Of a DNA stretch of 18,090 nucleotides, positions 8,234 to 15,012 are shown piece after piece. A program made the translations under genes and the position numbers. A model generated the notes under the pieces. That model ran no database searches. It saw nothing but the letters and a program-made list of their open reading frames with translations, and was not told the DNA's origin. Positions within the stretch are counted from its first letter, which is position 1, and each line of letters begins with the position of its first letter. The stretch comes from Zeimonas sp035303885 (GTDB taxonomy: Bacteria > Pseudomonadota > Gammaproteobacteria > Burkholderiales > Burkholderiaceae_E). Location of the stretch: assembly GCA_035303885.1 (NCBI GenBank), contig DATGRE010000081.1:1-18090 (forward strand). The letters are read 5' to 3'.

Positions 8234-8893
8234 TCACGCGGAACCTGCTTCGGCGATTGGGCCAACCCTTGGCCAGAAGCGCGGGGTACGCTGCGCGTAC
8301 TCACGCCATTGCGCGCCAAAGCGCCGCTCGACTTCGCGCTCCTCGGAAAGCGCCAAACGCAGGTACATCACGCACAGGATCGGGAACATCGCCAACGTGA
8401 GAAGCGTTGGCCACTGCAGCAGAAAGCCGAACATGATCAGCACGAAGCCGGCGTATTGCGGATGACGCATTCTCGCGTAGGGCCCGGTCGTTGCCAGCGT
8501 TCCCGAGCGTTGGCTCGAATAGAGCACCGTCCACGAAGCCGACAAGAGCCAGAAGCCGCCGCCGATGAACACCGCGCTCAACAGGTGAAACGGTCCGAAA
8601 TGCGGATTTGTGCGCCAGCCGAACATCATCTCGAGCAGGTGGCCGGCATCGTGCGACAGAAAGTCGACTCCGGGGAACTTCGAGCCCAGCCAACCCGACA
8701 GCAGATAGATCGTCAGCGGAAAGCCGTACATCTCGGCGAACAACGCGACCAAGAATCCGGAGAACGCGCCGAAGGAGCGCCAGTCGCGGCTCGACTGCGG
8801 CTTGGCGAAGCTGAAGGCGAAGATGATGAACACCAGCGAATTGATGACTACCAGGGACCACAGTCCATAGGCCGGTACGTTGTCGTGGGACAT
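8234..8893 (-). CDS. Isoprenylcysteine carboxyl methyltransferase-like (NnrU/PEMT-type) membrane protein
   Basis: 219 residues, with about five hydrophobic segments (near 11-30, 42-65, 102-121, 146-163, 164-180). The C-terminal half has the isoprenylcysteine-methyltransferase fold signature: a TTGPYARMRHPQYAGF stretch (135-150; G137-P138-Y139, R143-H144-P145) and the following acidic/aromatic region LALSEEREVERRFGAQWREY. These residues bind S-adenosylmethionine in the family, but bacterial members have no confirmed common substrate. It lies 20 nt after the DUF2933 gene and 16 nt before the phosphoketolase-family gene, so it is in the same operon. It probably methylates a lipid or other small molecule at the inner membrane; the substrate cannot be inferred. 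Confidence 0.85.
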   Translation of the reverse strand: MSHDNVPAYGLWSLVVINSLVFIIFAFSFAKPQSSRDWRSFGAFSGFLVALFAEMYGFPLTIYLLSGWLGSKFPGVDFLSHDAGHLLEMMFGWRTNPHFGPFHLLSAVFIGGGFWLLSASWTVLYSSQRSGTLATTGPYARMRHPQYAGFVLIMFGFLLQWPTLLTLAMFPILCVMYLRLALSEEREVERRFGAQWREYAQRTPRFWPRVGPIAEAGSA

Positions 8894-8913
8894 GCTCGTT
8901 CTCGTTGGCGTGT

Positions 8914-9183
8914 TCAGTGCTTGTGTGTCGGTTGCTGCGACGAAGAGCGCGTCGAAGCGTCCGAGCCGGAATTACCGCCGCCATGACCTCCATGTCCCCC
9001 GTGGAAGAAGTGCATCAGCGGACACAGCGCAAGCAGTAGGAAGGGAAGCCAACCCAGCAGATGCGCGCGATGTTCGGTCCACAGGAAGAAGGCGCCAATG
9101 GCGAGGAAGCCGAAGAACACCCATGAGGCTGCACGTCGGCCGCTTTCGCCTCGACCGGGATCTCGTTGTGAGCGGTTCGACAT
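8914..9183 (-). CDS. DUF2933-type small membrane protein with His/Gly-rich tail
   Basis: 89 residues: a charged N-terminus, one long or two short hydrophobic stretches (about 20-60) with LWTEHRAHLLGWLPFLLLALCPLMHFF, then a HGGHGGHGGG tail and a Ser/His-rich end. The TEHxAHLxGxLPxLLLLxCPLMHxFMHGGHGGH pattern is typical of DUF2933, a family of unknown function often found in metal and heat stress islands of Proteobacteria. The cluster of His residues after CPLMHFF could bind metal (inference). It is the first gene of the nine-gene operon. Good ribosome binding sequence GGAAAGG lies 5 nt before the ATG at 9183. Confidence 0.85.
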   Translation of the reverse strand: MSNRSQRDPGRGESGRRAASWVFFGFLAIGAFFLWTEHRAHLLGWLPFLLLALCPLMHFFHGGHGGHGGGNSGSDASTRSSSQQPTHKH

Positions 9184-9314
9184 GATTGCCTTTCCTGCTG
9201 CTTGATTTCATCGACCGGGCCTGGGACTGCACGAATACGTCGCGTTCGATCGTCGTTCTCGATTCCGCTAGCGCCAGTATGACGCTGAGGAAGTGGTGAT
9301 CAGATGACGCGTGC

Positions 9315-9330
9315 GTTACATGTCCGTAAT
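9315..9330. promoter_or_regulatory. Dyad operator candidate, copy 1 (GTTACAT-N4-GTAAT)
   Basis: Reads GTTACATGTCCGTAAT: TTAC and GTAA arms around 6 nt, extended to GCGTTAC/GTAATGC with one mismatch. On the minus strand it reads CATTAC-N4-ATGTAACG, resembling boxes bound by OmpR-family metal or oxidant response regulators (CusR/CopR/HprR group). The regulator is not in the window; the assignment is inference. Confidence 0.4.
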
Positions 9331-9341
9331 GCAAAGCGCGG

Positions 9342-9357
9342 GTTACATAGAAGTAAT
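9342..9357. promoter_or_regulatory. Dyad operator candidate, copy 2 (GTTACAT-N4-GTAAT)
   Basis: Reads GTTACATAGAAGTAAT, the same GTTACAT-N4-GTAAT pattern as the copy 27 nt upstream. Flanking bases extend it to GGGTTAC...GTAATCCC. The repeat of the same spaced arms in a promoter region makes a protein-binding site more likely than chance. Confidence 0.4.
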
Positions 9358-9460
9358 CCCGGGGTCATCTCAGGGCCGGGTCGAGGAAGGACAATCGATT
9401 CACCGGGCCTTCGTCTTGTGCCTGCCGTTGCTTCCCGGTACAGCGGCGAAGGAGCTTTCG

Positions 9461-10648
9461 ATGTCGAATCCTGGAGTGGTCCTGTGCGCAGCTGTGCGCA
9501 CCGCGATCGGAGGCTACGGCGGCGCGCTGAAAGACGTTCCCGCGACCGACCTCGGTGCAATGGCGATTCGCGAGGTGCTCTCGAGAGCGAACCTGAACGG
9601 CGATGACATCGATACGGTGGTCATGGGCCAGGTCGTTCAGGCCGGCGCGAAGATGAATCCCGCGCGCCAGGCCGCGATGGCGGCGGGTATCGCAGACGCA
9701 GTCCCCGCGATGACGGTGAATCGTGTATGCGGATCGGGCGCACAAGCCATTGCGACGGCAGCGCAGGAAGTCATGCTCGGTTTCGTCCAGTGTGCAATCG
9801 CCGGTGGCATGGAGAACATGGATCAGTCGCCGTACCTGATGAACGGCGGGCGATGGGGCTACCGGATGGGGGACGCGCAGATCCACGACAGCATGCTGCG
9901 CGACGGACTGAACGATGCGTTCAGTGGCCAGCATTCGGGCTGGGTGACCGAAGACCTGGTTTCGAAGTTCGAGATCTCGCGTGAGGCTCAGGATCGCTGG
10001 GCGCTGCGTTCACAAACACGATTCAGCGGCGCGCAGGCGGCGGGCAAGTTCGACGCGGAGATCGCGCCGGTCGAAATCCCGACGCGCAAGGGACGCGTCG
10101 TTTTCGAGCGGGACGAACACAACCGCCCCGATATGACGCTCGAGTCGCTCGCGAAGTTGAAGCCGGCCTTCCGCAACGACGGCACCATCACTGCGGGCAA
10201 CGCTCCGGGCCTGAACGCCGGTGCGGCCGCGCTGATCGTTGCCAACGCCGCGTGGGCCGAGAAACGCGGTCTGGAGCCGATGGCACGCCTTGTGGCGTAC
10301 GGCGTCGGGGCCGTCGAGCCGGGCATGTTCGGACTCGGCCCCTTGCCAGCCGTACGTCAGGCGCTGCAGCGAGCCGGTTGGCAACTTGCAGACATCGAGC
10401 GAGCGGAAATCAACGAGGCGTTCGCGGCGATCGCGCTCGCGCTCACCAGGGAACTCGGTTTATCGGAGGAGGTTGTGAACGTCGAGGGCGGCGCAATAGC
10501 GCATGGACACCCGATCGGCGCCACGGGGGCGGTGCTGACCACCCGGCTTCTGCATTCGATGCGACGCGACGGCGTCCGCCGTGGCCTGGTGACGCTTTGC
10601 ATAGGCGGGGGGCAAGGGGTTGCACTCGCGCTCGAAGCGGTTCGGTGA
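9461..10648 (+). CDS. Acetyl-CoA acetyltransferase (thiolase)
   Basis: 395 residues, the standard length of biosynthetic thiolases, which condense two acetyl-CoA to acetoacetyl-CoA (or the reverse). Complete catalytic set: nucleophile C90 in NRVCGSGAQAI, H350 in GHPIGATG, and C380 in CIGGGQG. NEAFAA and the NAPGLNAGAAALI segment are also present. The ATG at 9461 is preceded by GAAGGAG (9448-9454) with 6 nt spacing, so the upstream in-frame extension to 9311 is rejected. It is transcribed away from the phosphoketolase-family operon and followed, after a broken ATPase, by a PHA-synthase-like gene, which suggests a role in acetyl-unit storage or fermentation-like metabolism. phaA-like, but atoB-type or a degradative role cannot be excluded. 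Confidence 0.93.
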   Translation: MSNPGVVLCAAVRTAIGGYGGALKDVPATDLGAMAIREVLSRANLNGDDIDTVVMGQVVQAGAKMNPARQAAMAAGIADAVPAMTVNRVCGSGAQAIATAAQEVMLGFVQCAIAGGMENMDQSPYLMNGGRWGYRMGDAQIHDSMLRDGLNDAFSGQHSGWVTEDLVSKFEISREAQDRWALRSQTRFSGAQAAGKFDAEIAPVEIPTRKGRVVFERDEHNRPDMTLESLAKLKPAFRNDGTITAGNAPGLNAGAAALIVANAAWAEKRGLEPMARLVAYGVGAVEPGMFGLGPLPAVRQALQRAGWQLADIERAEINEAFAAIALALTRELGLSEEVVNVEGGAIAHGHPIGATGAVLTTRLLHSMRRDGVRRGLVTLCIGGGQGVALALEAVR

Positions 10649-10723
10649 CGACTGAGTGAGAAACCGACGACCGATCACGGCCCGCACGGCGCCCGCACTA
10701 CGCATGCCGAAGCGGCGCCGCCC

Positions 10724-11060
10724 ATGCACGAGGGCGGGCACACGCGCGCGACGCCCATGACAAGCACGCCGGCTACAGCGTGTCGATGTTCCGCAACACG
10801 AGGCCGGCGACATCGTGCTCGTGCGCAGCGATCCGCGCGACGTGCCGCGTATCGTGAATCTCTCGCGCGCGAGCTACCGCAAGATGATCCAGAACCTGTG
10901 GTGGGCTGCGGGCTACAACATCGTCGCGATCCCGCTCGCGGCGGGCGTGCTCGCGCCGTGGGGCGTGCTGCTCACTCCGGCGGTCGGCGCGGTGCTGATG
11001 TCGCTGAGCACGATCATCGTGGCGGTCAATGCGCAGCTCCTGCGGCGCGTGCGGCTGTGA
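10724..11060 (+). pseudogene. Remnant of a P1B-type heavy-metal (copper-type) ATPase with a large internal deletion
   Basis: Three pieces in three frames. An ATG at 10724 starts MHEGGHTRA; from 10753 a second frame reads AHDKHAGYSVSMFRNT, the His-rich stub that precedes the first membrane segments in CopB-like P1B ATPases; from about 10803 a third frame reads GDIVLVRSDPRDV, then SYRKMIQNLWWAAGYN and VGAVLMSLSTIIVAVNAQLL to the stop at 11058-11060. The last part is the normal C-terminal end (end of the P domain plus the last two membrane helices). The phosphorylation site DKTGT, the CPC/CPH membrane motif and about 600 residues between are gone. It cannot transport metal. The 81-residue tail could in principle be translated from the GTG at 10815 but shows no ribosome binding site. 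It separates thiolase from DUF3141. Confidence 0.78.
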
Positions 11061-11130
11061 ACGACTCAACGCGACGCGTTTTCGGCAACGGCACGCAGCG
11101 TGCAAGTAACCAGGAAGGCATAGACGACAC

Positions 11131-13440
11131 ATGAGCACCGACGAAACGAAACCCATCCATTTCAATCCTCTCGAGCTCGGCGGATGGCGCCTCGCGCAGG
11201 CCGCGACGGAGTACGCCGTCGACGCCTGGCAGCGCGGCGCGCTGTACGCCGACGTGATGCGCCGACGCGGCAACCAGTACCAGGAGCACCTCCGCGAGGC
11301 GGTGCCGCACGTACTCGACTTCCCCTTCGAGCCGGTCATGTCGGGACGCGATCTCGAGCGGCCGGTCAACTACTGGCTGGTCCGCATCCTGCTCTCCGAG
11401 GACGTGACCACCGATCCGCGCAAGCGGCCATTCGTGGTGCTCGATCCGCGGGCCGGACACGGGCCGGGCATCGGCGGCTTCAAGGCCGACAGCGAGGTCG
11501 GGGTCGCCCTGCGCGCCGGCCACCCCTGCTATTTCGTCGGGTTCCTGCCCGACCCGGTGCCGGGACAAACGGTCGAGGACGTGATGCGCGCCGAAGCGGC
11601 ATTCCTGGAGCGCGTCATCGCTCTGCACCCGGAGAGCGAGGGCAGGCCGGTGGTGATCGGCAACTGCCAGGCGGGTTGGCAGGTCCTGATGACCGCCGCG
11701 ATGCGGCCGGAGCTCTTCGGCCCGATCATCGTGCCCGGCACGCCGCTCTCGTACTGGGCCGGCTGGCGGGGCAAGAACCCGATGCGCTACGCCGGCGGGT
11801 TGCTCGGCGGGAGCTGGCTGACGGCGCTCACCAGCGACCTGGGCGCCGGCCGCTTCGACGGCGCGTGGCTGGTCGCGAACTTCGAGAACCTCAATCCCGC
11901 CAATACCCTGTGGACCAAGCAGTACGACCTGTACGCCAAGGTGGATACGGAGGCCGAGCGCTATCTCGGCTTCGAGCAGTACTGGGGCGGGTACGTCTTC
12001 CTGAGCGACGTCGAGATGCAGTGGCTCGTCGACAACCTGTTCGTCGGGAATCGCCTGGCGACGGCGGAACTGATCACCTCCGACGGCATCCGCCTGGACC
12101 TGCGCAACATCCGCTCGCCCATCGTCGTGTTCTGCTCGATGGGTGACAACATCACACCGCCGCCCCAGGCGCTCGGCTGGATCATCGACCTCTATCGCGA
12201 CGACGCCGACGTAAAGGCGCACGGCCAGACCATCGTCTACGCCCTGCACGAGAGCGTCGGCCACCTCGGCATCTTCGTGTCGGGAAGCGTGGGACGCAAA
12301 GAGCACAAGGAGTTCGGCGAGAACATCGACTACATCGACGTGCTGCCGCCGGGCATCTACCACGCCAGGCTGGACGCGAAGACGGAGCACACCCTCAACC
12401 CGGACCTCGTGGTGGGGGACTACGTGCTCGCGTTCGAAAAGAGCGGGGTCGAGGAGGTGCGCAAGATCGTCGCGCCGGATCCGGAGTCGGACCGGCGATT
12501 CGCGGCGGCGGCCCGCATCTCCGAGATGAACCTGGGCCTGTACCGAACGTTCCTCCAGCCGCTGGTGCGCGCAGCCGTCACCCCCCACTGGGCGGAGTCG
12601 CTGCAGCGGCTGCATCCGTTGCGCCTGTCCTACGAGCTGATGTCTGACGCCAGTCCGCTGTCGGGTCCGATCGCCAAGGGCGCCGACAAAGTGCGCGAGA
12701 ACCGCGCGCCGGCGAGCGCCGCCAATCCGTTTCTGCAGCTGCAGGAGATGTTCTCGCAGACCGTCGCGAGATCGCTCGACCAGTGGCGCATGATCCGCGA
12801 CGACGCCTGCGAGAAGACCTTCGAGGCGATCTACGGCTCGCCCTGGATCCAGGCGCTCGCCGGGCTGAACGCCGATGACGGCGCCGCCCCCCGACCCCAT
12901 CCGGGGGTGACGCCCGAGCATCGGGAGTACGTCGCACGGGAAGTCGAAAGGCTGCGCGCCAGCCTGGCCGAGGGCGGCGCGGTCGAGGCCGGACTGCGGG
13001 CGATCGGCTTCATCACTCGCTCGCGCGGCGAGGTCGACGAGCGCGGGTTCAACATCCTCCGCAAGTTCCGCGAGGTCCATTGCTGCCGCATCCTTCCCCT
13101 TTCGGACTATAAGCAGATGGTTCGCCAGCAGGCGCTGCTCATGGACCTTGACGAAGATGCCGCAGTGGCTGCGATCCCTGCGCTGTTGGAACAGGCCGAT
13201 CCGGCCGACATTCGGGACGTGGCCGCGATCGTCGAAGAGGCGGTGGCGGCTTCGGCGGAGCAGACGCCGGAAGAACGGCAGCGCCTCGAACAGATGCAAG
13301 CGCTGTTCGAGGCGGCGGCGCGCAGCCCGAAGGAGGCGCGCGCATCGAGCGCCGGCGCCGTCGCCGGATCGGACGGGAGACGCAAGGCGCCGGCGGCTAT
13401 CACTAAGACTGCACAGCGAGGGCGTGGGACGCCTCGATGA
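11131..13440 (+). CDS. DUF3141 protein, PHA synthase-like alpha/beta hydrolase
   Basis: 769 residues, matching the large DUF3141 family (about 750-800). The first ~400 residues look like an alpha/beta-hydrolase related to class I/III PHA synthases: GNCQAGWQ carries a possible nucleophile C179 (PHA synthases use GxCxG), with candidate Asp D339 in SMGDNITPP and His H378 in SVGHLGIF. The C-terminal half (about 450-769) is helical and charged, ending in an Ala/Glu/Arg-rich tail. Activity is unproven for the family; polyester or acyl-CoA chemistry is a reasonable guess from fold and from the thiolase nearby. The start ATG at 11131 has AGGAAGG 12 nt upstream, a loose spacing. Its stop overlaps the ATG of a broken ferric reductase (ATGA, 13437-13440). 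A 757-residue open frame on the opposite strand is a GC-bias shadow. Confidence 0.9.
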   Translation: MSTDETKPIHFNPLELGGWRLAQAATEYAVDAWQRGALYADVMRRRGNQYQEHLREAVPHVLDFPFEPVMSGRDLERPVNYWLVRILLSEDVTTDPRKRPFVVLDPRAGHGPGIGGFKADSEVGVALRAGHPCYFVGFLPDPVPGQTVEDVMRAEAAFLERVIALHPESEGRPVVIGNCQAGWQVLMTAAMRPELFGPIIVPGTPLSYWAGWRGKNPMRYAGGLLGGSWLTALTSDLGAGRFDGAWLVANFENLNPANTLWTKQYDLYAKVDTEAERYLGFEQYWGGYVFLSDVEMQWLVDNLFVGNRLATAELITSDGIRLDLRNIRSPIVVFCSMGDNITPPPQALGWIIDLYRDDADVKAHGQTIVYALHESVGHLGIFVSGSVGRKEHKEFGENIDYIDVLPPGIYHARLDAKTEHTLNPDLVVGDYVLAFEKSGVEEVRKIVAPDPESDRRFAAAARISEMNLGLYRTFLQPLVRAAVTPHWAESLQRLHPLRLSYELMSDASPLSGPIAKGADKVRENRAPASAANPFLQLQEMFSQTVARSLDQWRMIRDDACEKTFEAIYGSPWIQALAGLNADDGAAPRPHPGVTPEHREYVAREVERLRASLAEGGAVEAGLRAIGFITRSRGEVDERGFNILRKFREVHCCRILPLSDYKQMVRQQALLMDLDEDAAVAAIPALLEQADPADIRDVAAIVEEAVAASAEQTPEERQRLEQMQALFEAAARSPKEARASSAGAVAGSDGRRKAPAAITKTAQRGRGTPR

Positions 13441-13690
13441 GGCGGATCGAGATCACGTTCTGGCGCGCGCTCGAGCGATGGATCGGCGGCCTGGACAAAA
13501 CGTACGGCTGCACAAGTGTCTCGGCATCAGCGGGCTGGCCCTCGCGATCACGCATTGGCTGTGGTCCGAGGGGCCAAAATGGGCTCGGGTGGCTGTGGCT
13601 AGAACGCCCGGAGCGCGGCCTGCGGCTCGTCCTGGGGTTCCGGAATGCTCAGCGCCCAATCAATCTCACGAATTCTCACGAATAACGTCG
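13437..13690 (+). pseudogene. Frameshifted and truncated ferric reductase-like transmembrane protein
   Basis: The ATG at 13437 overlaps the DUF3141 stop. The first frame gives ERWIGGLDKTY; one base is missing near 13505, after which the +1 frame reads RLHKCLGISGLALAITHWLW and SEGPKW; near 13580 the first frame resumes as LGWLWLERPERGLRL. Joined, this is the GGLDxxYRLHKWLGI...HW...GPKW...GWLxRPxRG segment of ferric reductase-like (NOX/FRE-type, ferredoxin-reductase family) membrane proteins, with the first heme-binding His (H of LHK) and a second His (THW). The rest, including the FAD/NAD domains (normally ~300 residues more), is absent; the frame runs into unrelated sequence at about 13640 and stops near 13685. 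The ATGA overlap shows it was once translationally coupled to DUF3141. Confidence 0.75.
13664..13683. repeat. Tandem 10-bp direct repeat at a breakpoint
   Basis: TCTCACGAAT occurs twice with no spacer (13664-13673 and 13674-13683). It lies where the ferric reductase remnant ends and overlaps the stop codon of the convergent DUF411 gene (13676-13678). It may be a replication-slippage product or a trace of the event that truncated the reductase gene. Confidence 0.7.
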
Positions 13691-14152
13691 ATACACTGAA
13701 GTCGTTCCGTCGTGTTGAACAAGCAGGACTTCGTAAGCATCCTTTCGGCCGCCATACTCCGGGCCGTCCATGCCGGGTGAACCGATGGGCATGCCGGGCA
13801 CCGCCAATCCGATTGCCTTCGGCTTCTCGCTCAGCAAACGTCGAATGTCGCCGGCGGGAACGTGTCCTTCGATCGCGTATCCCGCGACGACGGCGGTGTG
13901 GCAGGAGCCGAGTTTCTGCGGGATCCCGACTCGAGCCCGCGCATTTGTATTACCGCTATCGTTGACTGTCACGCGAAAGCCGTTGTCCTGCATGTGCCTC
14001 ACCCAATCCTTGCAGCAGCCGCAGGTCGGGCTCTTCCAAACCTCGACCGACGGCATCGACGCCTGCGCGGCGACCCAGCCTGGGAAGCCAGTGACGAACG
14101 CGCCGAGAGCGAGGGCCGGCATCGTGACGATCGCACGTCGAAACTTCTTCAT
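13676..14152 (-). CDS. DUF411 exported metal-binding protein
   Basis: 158 residues. An N-terminal signal sequence (about residues 1-31, KKFRR charged start, hydrophobic core, VAAQA cleavage region) is followed by the DUF411 domain: VEVWKSPTCGCCKDWVRHM with C44, C46 and C47, and later GSCHTAVVAGYAIEGHVPAGDIRRLL and GLAVPGMPIGSPGM, all typical. DUF411 proteins are thioredoxin-like periplasmic proteins found with copper and other metal-resistance genes; the CxCC cysteines probably bind metal. A GTG at 14164 would extend the protein by four residues, but the ATG at 14152 is preferred because GGAG (14159-14162) precedes it by 6 nt. It lies downstream of the HMA-protein gene on the same strand with an 80-nt gap. 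Confidence 0.92.
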   Translation of the reverse strand: MKKFRRAIVTMPALALGAFVTGFPGWVAAQASMPSVEVWKSPTCGCCKDWVRHMQDNGFRVTVNDSGNTNARARVGIPQKLGSCHTAVVAGYAIEGHVPAGDIRRLLSEKPKAIGLAVPGMPIGSPGMDGPEYGGRKDAYEVLLVQHDGTTSVYRRYS

Positions 14153-14232
14153 TGGATGCTCCACACAAGCCGAGGTCGAGAGGAGGCGGCAGGGCGCGAA
14201 TTGCGATGGCGCGCGATTTTCCGATCCGCGGG

Positions 14233-14508
14233 TCAGCTACAGCAGCATCCGCCTCGTGCGCCTTTCGACTGCGTCGTTGCGGCCGAGGAAGCAGGCGCGC
14301 CTGCAAGTCGCGACGGATAGCCGGCGTCGGTCAAAGCATTGATGAGCGCGCTGGCCGAAGGGCCGAACGTTCCCTCTACGCGCGCACGACCGGCCCCGAG
14401 GTCGACAGCTACTGTTGCAACGCCCTCGATGGACTCGAGCGCACGTCTGACCCGGGTGACGCACGAGTTGCACGTCATTCCGTCGACAGTGAGTTCTACC
14501 GTGTTCAT
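14233..14508 (-). CDS. HMA-domain metallochaperone-like protein with C-terminal CCC
   Basis: 91 residues. The first ~67 form a heavy-metal-associated domain with the metal-binding GMTCNSC loop (C13, C16) and the usual pattern ending in DAGYPSRL; the tail is a Ser/Gly-rich linker ending in GGCCCS (C88-C90). CopZ/MerP-like domains carry Cu(I) or other soft metals to ATPases or regulators; the extra cysteine triplet is seen in some copies of this family and offers a second binding site (inference). There is no signal peptide, so it is cytoplasmic. The longer in-frame start at 14529 is rejected: AAGGGAG (14516-14522) lies 7 nt before the ATG at 14508. The neighbouring metal ATPase gene at 10724 is broken, so its partner must be elsewhere. 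Confidence 0.92.
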   Translation of the reverse strand: MNTVELTVDGMTCNSCVTRVRRALESIEGVATVAVDLGAGRARVEGTFGPSASALINALTDAGYPSRLAGAPASSAATTQSKGARGGCCCS

Positions 14509-14601
14509 GAAATCACTCCCTTGATTCAAGCGTTTGTACCCGTCGTGCTCGACGTTCTGATACGTATTCGACCTGTCCGCCTGGTTCCGCGATAGCGCAA
14601 C

Positions 14602-15012
14602 TCATTGCTGTTTGTGGAATTTGCGGTGATCGTGCAGTGGCGGCCTGTCGGGTGGTGCGCGGTCCACGCCCGCTTCAGCCCGCGCGCAAGGTGTAAGCCA
14701 CCTTGGCGCAGCGCCGCGTTCGACGCCATGATCGTGCTGCGACCTGGCTCTCGTGCACTCAACCGAAGCACGGGCACGGGCGGCGGAGCGGGCAGCGGAA
14801 TCTGCCAACGGTTGCTCCTGCTCCGAAACGTCGCCGAGCCGAGCCACCCGATGTGGCAGCGTCGACGCCGCGTCGCCGTTTTCGGCAGCAATCTCGAAAA
14901 CCGCGGGAACACTTCGCTCGATGCTCGAAAAGCCGGGAACACTCTGCGCAGTCGCAGACGTTGTGCTCGCTGTCAGGACGATCGCGGCGATGGTTAACAT
15001 ACTCAAGAACAT
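14602..15012 (-). CDS. Small secreted protein of unknown function
   Basis: 136 residues. I do not recognise the family. The ATG at 15012 is preceded by AAGGAGGGAG 5 nt upstream, one of the strongest ribosome binding sites in the window, and the N-terminus is a clear signal peptide (hydrophobic 3-16, then ASTTSATA-QS, likely cut near 22). The mature part begins SVPGFSSIERSVPAVFEIAAENGD and becomes Ala/Arg-rich (DSAARSAARARA); the last ~50 residues look like random high-GC translation and may follow a frameshift. It has only one Cys pair (C-terminal half) and a HDHG stretch. It lies 93 nt upstream of the HMA gene and on the same strand, so they may be co-transcribed with DUF411. The start is credible, the C-terminus doubtful. 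Confidence 0.5.
   Translation of the reverse strand: MFLSMLTIAAIVLTASTTSATAQSVPGFSSIERSVPAVFEIAAENGDAASTLPHRVARLGDVSEQEQPLADSAARSAARARASVECTRARSQHDHGVERGAAPRWLTPCARAEAGVDRAPPDRPPLHDHRKFHKQQ

Larger units (their letters stand above)
9184..9460. promoter_or_regulatory. Divergent control region between the nine-gene operon and the thiolase gene
   Basis: 277 nt with no supportable gene. It must hold the promoter of the minus-strand operon (toward 9183) and that of the plus-strand thiolase (from 9461). An open frame extends from the thiolase upstream to 9311 but has no start signal there. The region carries two copies of TTAC-N6-GTAA (9316-9329 and 9343-9356). I see no convincing sigma-70 -35/-10 pair or sigma-54 -24/-12 element, and no terminator. 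Confidence 0.55.

Noticed and set aside
8218..8319. N-terminal extension of the phosphoketolase-family frame
   Set aside because: It overlaps the methyltransferase-like gene; the ATG at 8217 has a ribosome binding site.
9311..9460. N-terminal extension of the thiolase by 50 codons
   Set aside because: There is no start signal there, it covers the operator-like dyads, and the ATG at 9461 has GAAGGAG at ideal spacing and gives standard thiolase length.
11026..13299. 757-codon open frame antisense to the DUF3141 gene
   Set aside because: It is the complementary shadow of a high-GC gene; the product is Arg/His/Gly-rich with no family pattern, and DUF3141 on the plus strand is well supported.
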